NCBI GenBank assembly: GCA_963728965.1
Contig: CAVSMH010000014.1
Coordinates: 1-64,000, forward strand
DNA from: DASQZT01 sp963728965
Lineage (GTDB): Bacteria > Acidobacteriota > Terriglobia > Bryobacterales > Bryobacteraceae
DNA length: 64,000 bases
Direction: 5' to 3'
The notes under the pieces are model-generated. The model had not been told where the DNA came from. It saw nothing but the letters and a program-made list of their open reading frames with translations, and searched no databases. The position numbers and the translations under genes are program-made. This document shows positions 14,000 to 20,988 of the stretch, one piece after another (within the stretch, counting starts at the first letter, position 1; each line of letters opens with the position of its first letter).

Positions 14000-16924
14000 A
14001 TGAACATCATTTCGCAATTGAAAGTCTTGATCGGCGCCGAGAGCGACGGGCTTAACCAGGCGCTCGCGCAAACGGAACAGCGGGTATCCGCGTGGAGCGG
14101 GAAAGTCTCCGGCCTGCTCTCGGGCGTTTCGTTTGGCGTCGTCAGTATAAGCGCGCTCGCCGCGGCTGACAAGTTCGAGGAAGCCGCGGTGCGTATTCAG
14201 CGTTCGACGGGCGCCACGGGGGAGAAACTCGAAGGGCTGGAACGCTCGTTTGAGAACGTCTACAAGAAAACGGCCGCATCGAGCGAGCAGGTATCTCAGA
14301 CGCTCGCGCTCCTGTCCACGCGCTCTCAGGCCACAGGAAAAGACCTCGAAAACCTCACGCTGAAGACGATTCAGCTTTCGAAGACGCAACAGGAGGACGT
14401 AGGCGCAATCGTTCCGCTCGTGACGCGGGCTTTCGGCGATTGGTCGATTGCCTCCGCAGACCAGGCGCGCATCATGGACTACTTGCGCGTCACGTCTCAG
14501 CAGACCGGAACGCAGGTTACCCGGCTCGCCGAGCAGGTTGTCTACGCGGGCGCTCCGCTCCGGCAATTGGGATTCAGTTTCGAGCAGGCTACGGCGCTCA
14601 TCGGCAAGTTCGAGAAAGAGGGCGTCAACACCGAACTCGTACTCGGCGGTATGAAAACCGCTCTCCAGAAGTTCATGAAGGACGGCATTACCGACACGGC
14701 CGCGGCGTGGAAAGAATTCGTGGCCGGCGTGAAAAGCGGGGCTATCTCGGCGCAACAGGTAATGCAAGAGGTTGGCGTAAAGCGCGGCGTTGATCTCTAC
14801 AAGGCAATCACTGAGGGCCGTTTCGAAATTGACGAGATGGTCAATTCCCTCAAGAAACTGGAGGATCAGGGCGGCCAGAATCTTGAGACGATGCGCTCGA
14901 AAACTACCAAGTGGACGCACGAGATAGAGGCACTCATAGCCCGGTGGAAGGATTTTCTTATCGCCCTTGGGGTAGGGCTTCCGATAATTACGAACCTCGG
15001 TGGCGTATTTCTTAAAGTAGGTGGGGCTGCGCTGTCAGTGATCGGCAGCATATCTACCGCTCTCCGGTTCGGGCTCGTGGGCGCGCTCTCGACCGTCGAG
15101 ACGGCCATACTGGCGAGTGGCATTGTGGCGTTCATCGCGGCGCTCACGGCCGGCGCGTACAAACTCGGCGATGTCATCCAAAAAAAGTTCGCGCCGGGCG
15201 GGAATGCCGCTCCGAACCACATTCCGTACCAGGTGTACGGCCACAGCGTTGTACCGGAAGGGCCTAAGCCGGGCATCCCGGATTCGGTTGTCAGTTACAT
15301 TGACAGCCTACCGGCGAAGCCGTCCACTCCGGCGCTTGCGGGCAACGGCAAGGGGGAACAGGACGCGGCCGAAGCTCGGGAGAAGTACCTTAAAGACCTG
15401 GCGGCGGCCGAGAGCCTGTTAGGCGTTAATATCGCCAAGCTCCGCGACTCCGGCGCCGCGCTGGAGATGGTTCGGCAATCGTACCTCAACGGGACGAATG
15501 GAATTCTCGTGTATGCGGAGGCGCTCAAGGGCTACAACGCGATTCTGAAGAATACGAGCGTCACGCTTGGCGAGTTGTGGGACGCCAAGATGAAGGCCGG
15601 GGTTTTGACCGGTCCGACTCCGTTCCAGTTGACGGCGCCGCAAGCGGAGTTCATGCATCCGGGGCCGAGCCTCGATCAACTGAAGCAACTCCCGCAAACC
15701 TTCGATTGGCTGAAAGAGTCCATCGTCCAGACGTACGTACCTATCGGAGAGTTTCTCAGCCAACAAGCGCTCCTGAACAGCAACGCGGAGATTACCGCGG
15801 AGGCGTTCCGCTATTTCGGCGAATCGACCTCAGAGGAGTTGCAAAAGGCGGCCGATACCGCGACCGAGAAATATCAGCTCATGGAGGAGAGCGGGATTGC
15901 GAGCGCCGAAGCTCTGGAGCGGGCATGGATCAAGGCCGAGCGCGCCATCAACGAGGCGGACTACGCGAACAACCGGATTTCGAAAGCGGAACACGACGCG
16001 CGAGTCAAAAACCTAGATTCCAACGAAGAGGACATGAAGGCCGATACCAAGGCCACGAAGACCAAAATTCAGAACCGCTACGACCTGGCACGAGAAACTG
16101 AGTCCATGGCGCATCACACGTTCGATTCCATCGAGCGGGGTTTGGCGCAAAACGTCGTGCAGTGGAAGGGATGGAGCGAAACCATCAAGAACGTTGGCGG
16201 CAATCTCGCCACGGACTTTTTGAGCATCTTGCTTAAAGGTCTGTTTAAGCCGCTTGAGGATCAGTTCGCGAAGCTCGCCGGCAAGGTGGGCGGATGGCTC
16301 AGTAAGTTGTGGGGCGGCGGTGGCGGCGGTGGTGCGGCGGATGCAGTAGGAGGGGCCGCCAGCTCGGCGGGAGGGCTCGGGGGTGGCATCGCGTCCGCCG
16401 CATCGAGCAGTCTGTCCGGTTGGGTGCAGGTTGGCGTTTCGGCGCTCTCCGGCATCGTGTCCGGGATTCAGCAGTCCCACGCCAACAACAAGCTCGGCGA
16501 AATCGAAATCAACACGCGGAGCGCGTTCAACGAAATTTTCAACCTTCGCCGGGATCAGTGGGACCAATTCGGCGGGATTCTCTCTAAGTTCGACATGCTC
16601 TACACGCGGCTCGGGGATATGTGGGGCGCAATCCGCAACGTGGGCGGCTCCGCGTCTGCGCCGGCCGTTGGGACTACCCAACTGGAAACTATCGCGTACA
16701 ACACCACGCTCATTCTGAGCAAGTTCGATCAGTTCATTTTGCCGTGGTGGCAATCGGACATCACGCCATTGAAAACCGCGTTTGCGACCAGTGGGGCGGC
16801 CGGGGGCGCTGGGGTATTCAACTTCAACAATTGCTCATTCGGGCAGGGAACGACACAGGGCATGATCCACGATTTCATGAACCAAACGGTACGGATGCTT
16901 CGCCTCAGTGGTGCTCGGATCTGA
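14000..16924 (+). CDS. Phage tail tape measure protein (TP901 type)
   Basis: A 974-residue protein; the ATG is preceded by AAGGA. Residues 60-250 match the TP901 core of tape measure proteins (EKLEGLERSFENVYKKTAASSEQVSQTLALLSTRSQ…FEQATALIGKFEKEGVNTE…). A hydrophobic section with several membrane-like segments spans about residues 310-390, followed by long helices and a Gly/Ala-rich stretch (about 770-800). In phages this protein sets tail length and helps DNA enter the cell. No tail tube, chaperone, baseplate, portal, terminase or capsid gene accompanies it inside the 5234-20861 element, which is unusual. Confidence 0.88.
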   Translation: MNIISQLKVLIGAESDGLNQALAQTEQRVSAWSGKVSGLLSGVSFGVVSISALAAADKFEEAAVRIQRSTGATGEKLEGLERSFENVYKKTAASSEQVSQTLALLSTRSQATGKDLENLTLKTIQLSKTQQEDVGAIVPLVTRAFGDWSIASADQARIMDYLRVTSQQTGTQVTRLAEQVVYAGAPLRQLGFSFEQATALIGKFEKEGVNTELVLGGMKTALQKFMKDGITDTAAAWKEFVAGVKSGAISAQQVMQEVGVKRGVDLYKAITEGRFEIDEMVNSLKKLEDQGGQNLETMRSKTTKWTHEIEALIARWKDFLIALGVGLPIITNLGGVFLKVGGAALSVIGSISTALRFGLVGALSTVETAILASGIVAFIAALTAGAYKLGDVIQKKFAPGGNAAPNHIPYQVYGHSVVPEGPKPGIPDSVVSYIDSLPAKPSTPALAGNGKGEQDAAEAREKYLKDLAAAESLLGVNIAKLRDSGAALEMVRQSYLNGTNGILVYAEALKGYNAILKNTSVTLGELWDAKMKAGVLTGPTPFQLTAPQAEFMHPGPSLDQLKQLPQTFDWLKESIVQTYVPIGEFLSQQALLNSNAEITAEAFRYFGESTSEELQKAADTATEKYQLMEESGIASAEALERAWIKAERAINEADYANNRISKAEHDARVKNLDSNEEDMKADTKATKTKIQNRYDLARETESMAHHTFDSIERGLAQNVVQWKGWSETIKNVGGNLATDFLSILLKGLFKPLEDQFAKLAGKVGGWLSKLWGGGGGGGAADAVGGAASSAGGLGGGIASAASSSLSGWVQVGVSALSGIVSGIQQSHANNKLGEIEINTRSAFNEIFNLRRDQWDQFGGILSKFDMLYTRLGDMWGAIRNVGGSASAPAVGTTQLETIAYNTTLILSKFDQFILPWWQSDITPLKTAFATSGAAGGAGVFNFNNCSFGQGTTQGMIHDFMNQTVRMLRLSGARI

Positions 16925-16998
16925 CGCCATGGGGATACACCTCAAGTACAGACGCTTCCTCGTTGGTGCTGCTCATCGGTAACGTGGGCGGCGCCAAC

Positions 16999-17334
16999 AT
17001 GGCGGGGCGGCGCTACCCGGCTCGGCCGGGCAGTGGCGGTGGCGTGGGCGCAATTGCGCTCTACGCCGTGGGCACGGTGGGGATTCAGGCGGACGCGGCG
17101 GATGCCGGCCGGGAGCACGTCGGTTACGGCTTCGCCGTCCTAGTTGAGCGGGCCTACGGCGATTTCCTCGGGGACGCCGATTCAGCTTGCGGTAACAGCA
17201 GCGGGGAGCACATTCCCCGGTTCCGGCCTGGCGGTATTCATCTAACCTCTGAGCAGAGCCAAAAGGCGGCTTGGGGTGCTACTGGAAGCCGCACGCTCGC
17301 CGGTCCCAGGACAACCTCGAAGAACAAACCATGA
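16999..17334 (+). CDS. Possible short gene after the tape measure, uncertain
   Basis: An open frame of 111 residues starting at an ATG, Gly/Ala-rich (…GGGVGAIALYAVGTVGIQADAADAGREHVGYGF…), with GC-rich third positions in the coding frame. No ribosome binding site and no recognised domain. The frame continues upstream into the end of the tape measure gene, so this may be a decayed tail gene. A 17-codon frame at 16929 (MGIHLKYRRFLVG…) overlaps in another frame. Confidence 0.3.
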   Translation: MAGRRYPARPGSGGGVGAIALYAVGTVGIQADAADAGREHVGYGFAVLVERAYGDFLGDADSACGNSSGEHIPRFRPGGIHLTSEQSQKAAWGATGSRTLAGPRTTSKNKP

Positions 17335-17714
17335 AAGATATATTTCGCGTTTTCAGGAAAGCGCGCCGCAACCGCTCAATGGAACTCGGCGCTAAGGCGA
17401 TCCAACTTTGTCAAAACCCGGTGCAGACGTTGATAAACGCGTACCGGGCGGAATGTGGGTTCGACCCATTCCCCAACGAGTTGTTGCAGGATTACGCCGC
17501 CCGTGCGGCCGGCACGTCGCGCGAGGTGTTCGACCGGTACGGCTCGATCATACGCAACGGAGCGAAGGTTCCGGCCGAGATGGCCGAGTTGCACGCGTGG
17601 TCCGAACGTGTTGGAAAGCGGGCAGTGCTTCTCATCATTCAAGAGCGCCTCGGCATAACGGGAGACGCGGTCCAGGAAAGGAAAGTCAATGTTGGTCGGG
17701 CTGGAAAACGGTAG
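17331..17714 (+). CDS. Unrecognised helical protein after the tape measure
   Basis: A 127-residue protein (MKDIFRVFRKARRNRSMEL…) with plausible codon use. A central acidic-aromatic part (AECGFDPFPNELLQDYAARAAGTSREVFDRYG) and a helical C-terminus are visible. The next frame overlaps its end. Position suggests a tail-associated or element-specific protein; no domain recognised. Confidence 0.55.
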   Translation: MKDIFRVFRKARRNRSMELGAKAIQLCQNPVQTLINAYRAECGFDPFPNELLQDYAARAAGTSREVFDRYGSIIRNGAKVPAEMAELHAWSERVGKRAVLLIIQERLGITGDAVQERKVNVGRAGKR

Positions 17715-18090
17715 CGGTCCCATATCCCACGGTACGCACCCCGTGACACCGGCTGACGACGCCGCGGGCAGTGCAGCGATTGACACGAGGTTAACGAGCA
17801 TCACGGCTGTGATTGCTCAGGTTCTCAGGGGCGGCCGGTGTTGCCTACCGGCCGATGCGGCGATGTCGTGGAGCGGCGGGACGCTCACAGTAGGCGACGG
17901 CGCCGTTTACGTTTTGACGGCTGGCGATGTGGTCAAACTGGATTGCCATCGGGCAGTAGAGGGGTACGCACGTCGGAGCCAGTCAACGCGTGGCGTCCGC
18001 GGTGTGGGGGTCCAGGGAAGAACGCGCGGTTCACACCGGCGGAACGGGTTTCAATTACGCCGATTGGAAGGCGAGCGGACAGGACGTTAA
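17689..18090 (+). CDS. Possible element protein, perhaps frame-damaged
   Basis: A 133-residue frame overlapping the previous gene by 26 bp. The first 90 residues look like real protein (…PVTPADDAAGSAAIDTRLTSITAVIAQVLRGG…SWSGGTLTVGDGAVYVLTAGDVVKLD). The last 40 become Arg/Gly-rich and unstructured, as after a frameshift near 17960. A fragment of a structural or surface protein is the likeliest reading. Confidence 0.35.
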   Translation: MLVGLENGSGPISHGTHPVTPADDAAGSAAIDTRLTSITAVIAQVLRGGRCCLPADAAMSWSGGTLTVGDGAVYVLTAGDVVKLDCHRAVEGYARRSQSTRGVRGVGVQGRTRGSHRRNGFQLRRLEGERTGR

Positions 18091-18401
18091 CTCAACGCCG
18101 GAGGCTCACCAATCAAATCAATAGGATACGGGGTGGGGGTGTCCAAATCTCTGGCACCTCCAAACATAGACCGTGATGGCCGTCGTTTACGCGTGCGGAC
18201 AGGTTTTGAAACTATTGACAGGTTTCTGGCACGTCATAGCACCCGGTTGAGGTGTGCTGCTGATTCGTGCGTGAATCTTGGGATTTTCTGAGCCACGCCT
18301 GTTAGGTGCTCAATCTCGCTGTTGGGTGGGAGAGCCTAAATAATCTGGTAAACCTGGCAAAACCTGTCACGGCGGGTTCATTTACGGGCAGAGGAGGAGA
18401 C
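18091..18401. other. Gene-free stretch
   Basis: No convincing gene is seen in these 311 bases. A TTGACA hexamer (18215-18220) is not matched by a good -10 element. The short repeated phrase AACCTGGCAAAACCTG near 18350-18366 could be noise. It may hold the remains of genes lost between the tape measure and integrase ends of the element. Confidence 0.4.
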
Positions 18402-18767
18402 TTGAAAACGAATTTTGCAGCGGAGGTGAAACGGCCGGCGATAGCGGGGTTTCTCTCGCAATTGGCGCCCGGCGAGGTGCCAACTGACCGAGCGGAGCTT
18501 GAGGGATTGGCGGTAACGATGGTCCGCTCCGAATTGGCGAGCCGAGCGTTGAACGCCGGTAATGTGGCACGGAGAGGCGAGGTTCAGAATTTGCTCAAGC
18601 GCGGCAAGGGCAACCAGGTGGCCTTGCGCTCCGAACTTGCCGAACTTGACCGGGTGATAGGACGGTTCAACGCGGCACTCCGGTTCCTGGACGCGATGCG
18701 GGGGGCGGTATCCGGCGCTCAGCCGTTGATGGAGAGGGGTGCAAATGGCAAATCTGTGCCTCTCTGA
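18402..18767 (+). CDS. Unrecognised helical protein
   Basis: A 121-residue protein with a TTG start chosen because GAGGAGGAG lies immediately upstream (18391-18399). It reads LKTNFAAEVKRPAIAGFLSQLAPGE…. The rest is helical and Arg-rich, ending in …RFNAALRFLDAMRGAVSG. It overlaps the HTH gene by a few codons. No family recognised. Confidence 0.55.
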   Translation: MKTNFAAEVKRPAIAGFLSQLAPGEVPTDRAELEGLAVTMVRSELASRALNAGNVARRGEVQNLLKRGKGNQVALRSELAELDRVIGRFNAALRFLDAMRGAVSGAQPLMERGANGKSVPL

Positions 18768-19002
18768 GCACGGAGTGAGCGACCGTGTGCCGGTGAACGG
18801 CCGGATGCCAGTCTGCGACATCGCGAGACGCCTTGCAATCGGGAAAATGGCTGTCTACGAGATGCTCGAACGCGGCATCCTGCCGGGTATTCGCCTCGGG
18901 CGGCGATGGATCGTAACCCGCCAAGCGTACGAACAGTGGGAGCGTTCGTGCGGTCTTCAGGACGCTATTCCTATTGACACAAAACAACATGTTGTTTTAT
19001 GA
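18745..19002 (+). CDS. Excisionase/MerR-type HTH protein
   Basis: An 85-residue protein with a DNA-binding domain of the excisionase type: MPVCDIARRLAIGKMAVYEMLERGILPGIRLGRRWIVTRQAYEQWE. The helix-turn-helix is followed by the typical 'LGRRWiv' wing. ATG at 18745 was chosen over GTG at 18739. Close to the integrase gene, it is the best candidate for the element's recombination directionality factor. Confidence 0.7.
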   Translation: MANLCLSEHGVSDRVPVNGRMPVCDIARRLAIGKMAVYEMLERGILPGIRLGRRWIVTRQAYEQWERSCGLQDAIPIDTKQHVVL

Positions 19003-19009
19003 TTGAGGC

Positions 19010-19249
19010 ATGAAATGCCTGATGGTTCTGCTCGGTATCGCGGTGGCGGCCATCGCCCAACAACACGCCTTGCCGAATCCGGAAGTTCTAAAATGGCAGT
19101 TTGAAGCCCAAGAACGAGAACGCGCGGTCAGCCGGCGAATCGACTTCCAGCAAACACGGCAAGGAGACAAGCGAGCCCCACAAGGTAAACCGGCCAAAAC
19201 CGGCCGAAAGGTGGTCAATGTCCATCGATCCGCGAACCATTCCCGATAG
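19010..19249 (+). CDS. Small protein with N-terminal hydrophobic segment
   Basis: A 79-residue frame beginning MKCLMVLLGIAVAAIAQQ, which looks like a signal peptide or single membrane segment. The remainder is a basic, low-complexity tail. It overlaps the following zinc-finger gene by 32 bp. Weak but plausible. Confidence 0.4.
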   Translation: MKCLMVLLGIAVAAIAQQHALPNPEVLKWQFEAQERERAVSRRIDFQQTRQGDKRAPQGKPAKTGRKVVNVHRSANHSR

Positions 19250-19412
19250 CGTGCTAAAGAGCGAGTGGGCGCGGCGTACGTCCCTCAAGCGGACCCGTTT
19301 CGGCGCGGGTACCGGGCGGCCAAGGGTGCAGAAGGTCTGCGATATTTGCGGCGCCGAAGTATCGGGTGCTCGCGAATTCCGTAAGCATAGGGCCGGTCAT
19401 GCCAGTTTATAA
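19218..19412 (+). CDS. Small C2H2-like zinc-finger protein
   Basis: A 64-residue protein with an internal ATG start (MSIDPRTIPDSVLKSEW…). Its C-terminus, VCDICGAEVSGAREFRKHRAGH, has the CxxC…HxxxH spacing of a C2H2-type finger. The stop overlaps the integrase start by 14 bp. It is probably a DNA-binding helper of the element. Confidence 0.55.
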   Translation: MSIDPRTIPDSVLKSEWARRTSLKRTRFGAGTGRPRVQKVCDICGAEVSGAREFRKHRAGHASL

Positions 19413-20767
19413 GCGCAAGTACAAGTCGGGAGATGTGGTATGGTCGTACCTCTTCTCCGGTCCCGGCGCTACGCGGGAGGATAGGCGTCAATGTACGGCA
19501 TCCGGGTTCAACAGCAAGAAAGAGGCACAGGACGCGGAGGCCGCACGCCGCGTAGAGGAGCAACAGAAATTCGATTTGGCGAAAGCCGGCGCGGTCGTTA
19601 CCGTCTCGGCGGAACTCCCTAAAACGCTGTCCATGCTGCTCGATGAGTTCTTTAAACAACACGCGGAGGAGAGCCTTGCGCCAAAAACCATCGAGCGATA
19701 CCGCGAGTGTGCCGCGTACCTGGCTCCTGAATTGGCGGCGATGCCCTTGGCGGATATCACCCCGCTTCATCTCAACCGTGAGTGGAAGCGGCTATTAAAC
19801 TCGGGAGGGCATTCCCGCCGAACCAAGGCACCGCGGCCGATGACTGCAAAAACCGTCCGCAATATCGCGGGGGTAGTATCTTCGGCGTTCGGACGCGCAG
19901 TGAAATGGGGCTTGCTCCCAGTCAATCCGTGTACCGCCAGTGAACCGCCTAGCAGGTTGCTGAAAAAGGGTATTTCGATGCCCGAAAGCACCCAATGTCT
20001 CGCTCCGTCAAACGTAGAATCAACAGTTTGCGGCTGTTGGTAAGTGCCATTCTAAGTAGTCCGGGGACTTTTTCAGCAGCCTGCTAGAGTTCCAAAGCGC
20101 CGAGGCGTTGCTCTCACCACTGCTCAACAGGATCTCTTAATCGAGGCGGCGAGCGGTCCATGGTGCCTCGCAATGTTCCTTGAAATGGATGCTGCGCTCG
20201 GTGCGCGCCGCGGCGAAGTGTTGGCGCTCCGCTGGGCTGACATCGAGAACGGGCGGACCGTAATCGGGCGCTCGCTCTGCCAAACGAAAAGCGGAGTGCA
20301 ATTCAAGAGCACCAAGACAGACGAAATTCGCGTGCTCGGTTTGCCTGCCTCCACGCTCACGGCCCTGGAAACTCACCGCAAGCGGCAAGCGGAGTTCCGC
20401 CAGCAGTTCGGCGGCGACTATCGGGCCGATCTGGATCTAATCTTCGCAAATCCCGATGGTTCCCCACTCAAACCGGACTCCATTTCATCCGCCGTCTCTG
20501 CCCTGTTCAAGCGCCTTAAGATCCCCAAGCCGAAAGGCGCGGCTCTACACCTCCTCCGGCACAGCCACGGTTCACACATGCTCGCCAATGGCGTTCCTCT
20601 ACCGGCCGTGTCTGCTCGTTTTGGGGCACTCCTCCGTCCGTGTGACCGCAGACGTGTACGCTCATGCGATCCATGGGCAAGACGATGAGGCGGTTCGGCG
20701 ATGGGAGGAGTTCCAGCAACGTAGTCGCGCTTCAGACGCCTCTACTCCATCGGGGAAGGTGCAGTGA
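19399..20767 (+). pseudogene. Tyrosine integrase, inactivated by an insertion and a frameshift
   Basis: The ATG at 19399 begins MPVYKRKYKSGDVVW…. An N-terminal SAM-like core-binding domain (about residues 75-165) is followed by the catalytic domain. All key residues are recognisable: Arg in ALGARRGEVLALRW, Lys in FKSTKTDEIRV, HLLRHSHGSH, LGHSS, and the Tyr in TADVYAH. The gene is broken by the 131-bp element at 19949-20087, whose removal gives a continuous …SEPPRVPKRRG… frame. It is broken again by one extra base in the TTTTGGGG run at 20619-20626. It lies next to the tRNA-Glu target. The element is therefore presumably stranded unless another integrase acts in trans. Confidence 0.9.
19949..20087. 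mobile_element. 131-bp MITE-like element with CTAG target duplication, copy 2
   Basis: The body is 19953-20083, flanked by CTAG at 19949-19952 and 20084-20087. It is identical throughout to the copy at 2574-2704 and in the same orientation. It carries inverted-repeat ends and no transposase. It interrupts the integrase coding sequence, adding about 24 foreign codons before a stop. The 4-bp duplication is confirmed because precise loss restores the integrase frame. YTAR-type 4-bp targets are known for some DDE insertion sequences such as the IS5 subgroup; the parent family here is not established. Confidence 0.88.
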
Positions 20768-20795
20768 GGAGTCTCCGGGGACGTGCGGCAAAAGA

Positions 20796-20821
20796 TCCTA
20801 GCGCGTCCTAGCGCGTTCCTT
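20796..20821 (+). repeat. Tandem TCCTAGCGCG repeats, right arm
   Basis: Two adjacent copies of TCCTAGCGCG (20796-20805 and 20806-20815) followed by TTCCTT lie 24 bp inside the right attachment core. The left end carries the same array at 5361-5381. Probable arm-type recombinase sites. Confidence 0.6.
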
Positions 20822-20823
20822 GC

Positions 20824-20861
20824 AACTCTATGGAAATATGGTAGCGCTAACGGGAATCGAA
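20824..20861 (+). repeat. Right attachment-like site within tRNA-Glu
   Basis: This 38-bp sequence matches 5219-5256 with three mismatches. The identical 23-bp core, 20839-20861, covers the CCA end, acceptor strand and part of the T-arm of the tRNA-Glu gene. The tRNA remains intact on the chromosomal side, as expected when the element carries a replacement 3' end. Confidence 0.85.
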
Positions 20862-20913
20862 CCCGTATTTAAGCCTTGAGAGGGCTCCGTCCTAACCGTT
20901 AGACGATAGCGCC
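20839..20913 (-). tRNA. tRNA-Glu (CTC anticodon)
   Basis: Read on the minus strand from 20913, the 75-nt sequence folds as a standard cloverleaf. The acceptor stem is GGCGCTA with TAGCGCT, the anticodon loop is CTCTCAA giving anticodon CTC, the T-arm is ACGGGTTCGATTCCCGT, and the CCA end is encoded. It reads glutamate codon GAG. It is the integration target of the mobile element to its left. Confidence 0.95.
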
Positions 20914-20988
20914 GTAGACTGTTTCATTCTACCAGAGCGCTCGCCAGCGGTGAGCGCAATTCTTGCCGCCGCGGGATAATGGAGGAGA

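Noticed and set aside
16325..16360. GGCGGTGGC-type repeat inside the tape measure gene considered as a DNA repeat
   Set aside because: It encodes a glycine-rich linker within an intact frame, not a separate repeat element.
18211..18245. TTGACA hexamer considered as a promoter
   Set aside because: No acceptable -10 hexamer at 16-18 bp spacing.
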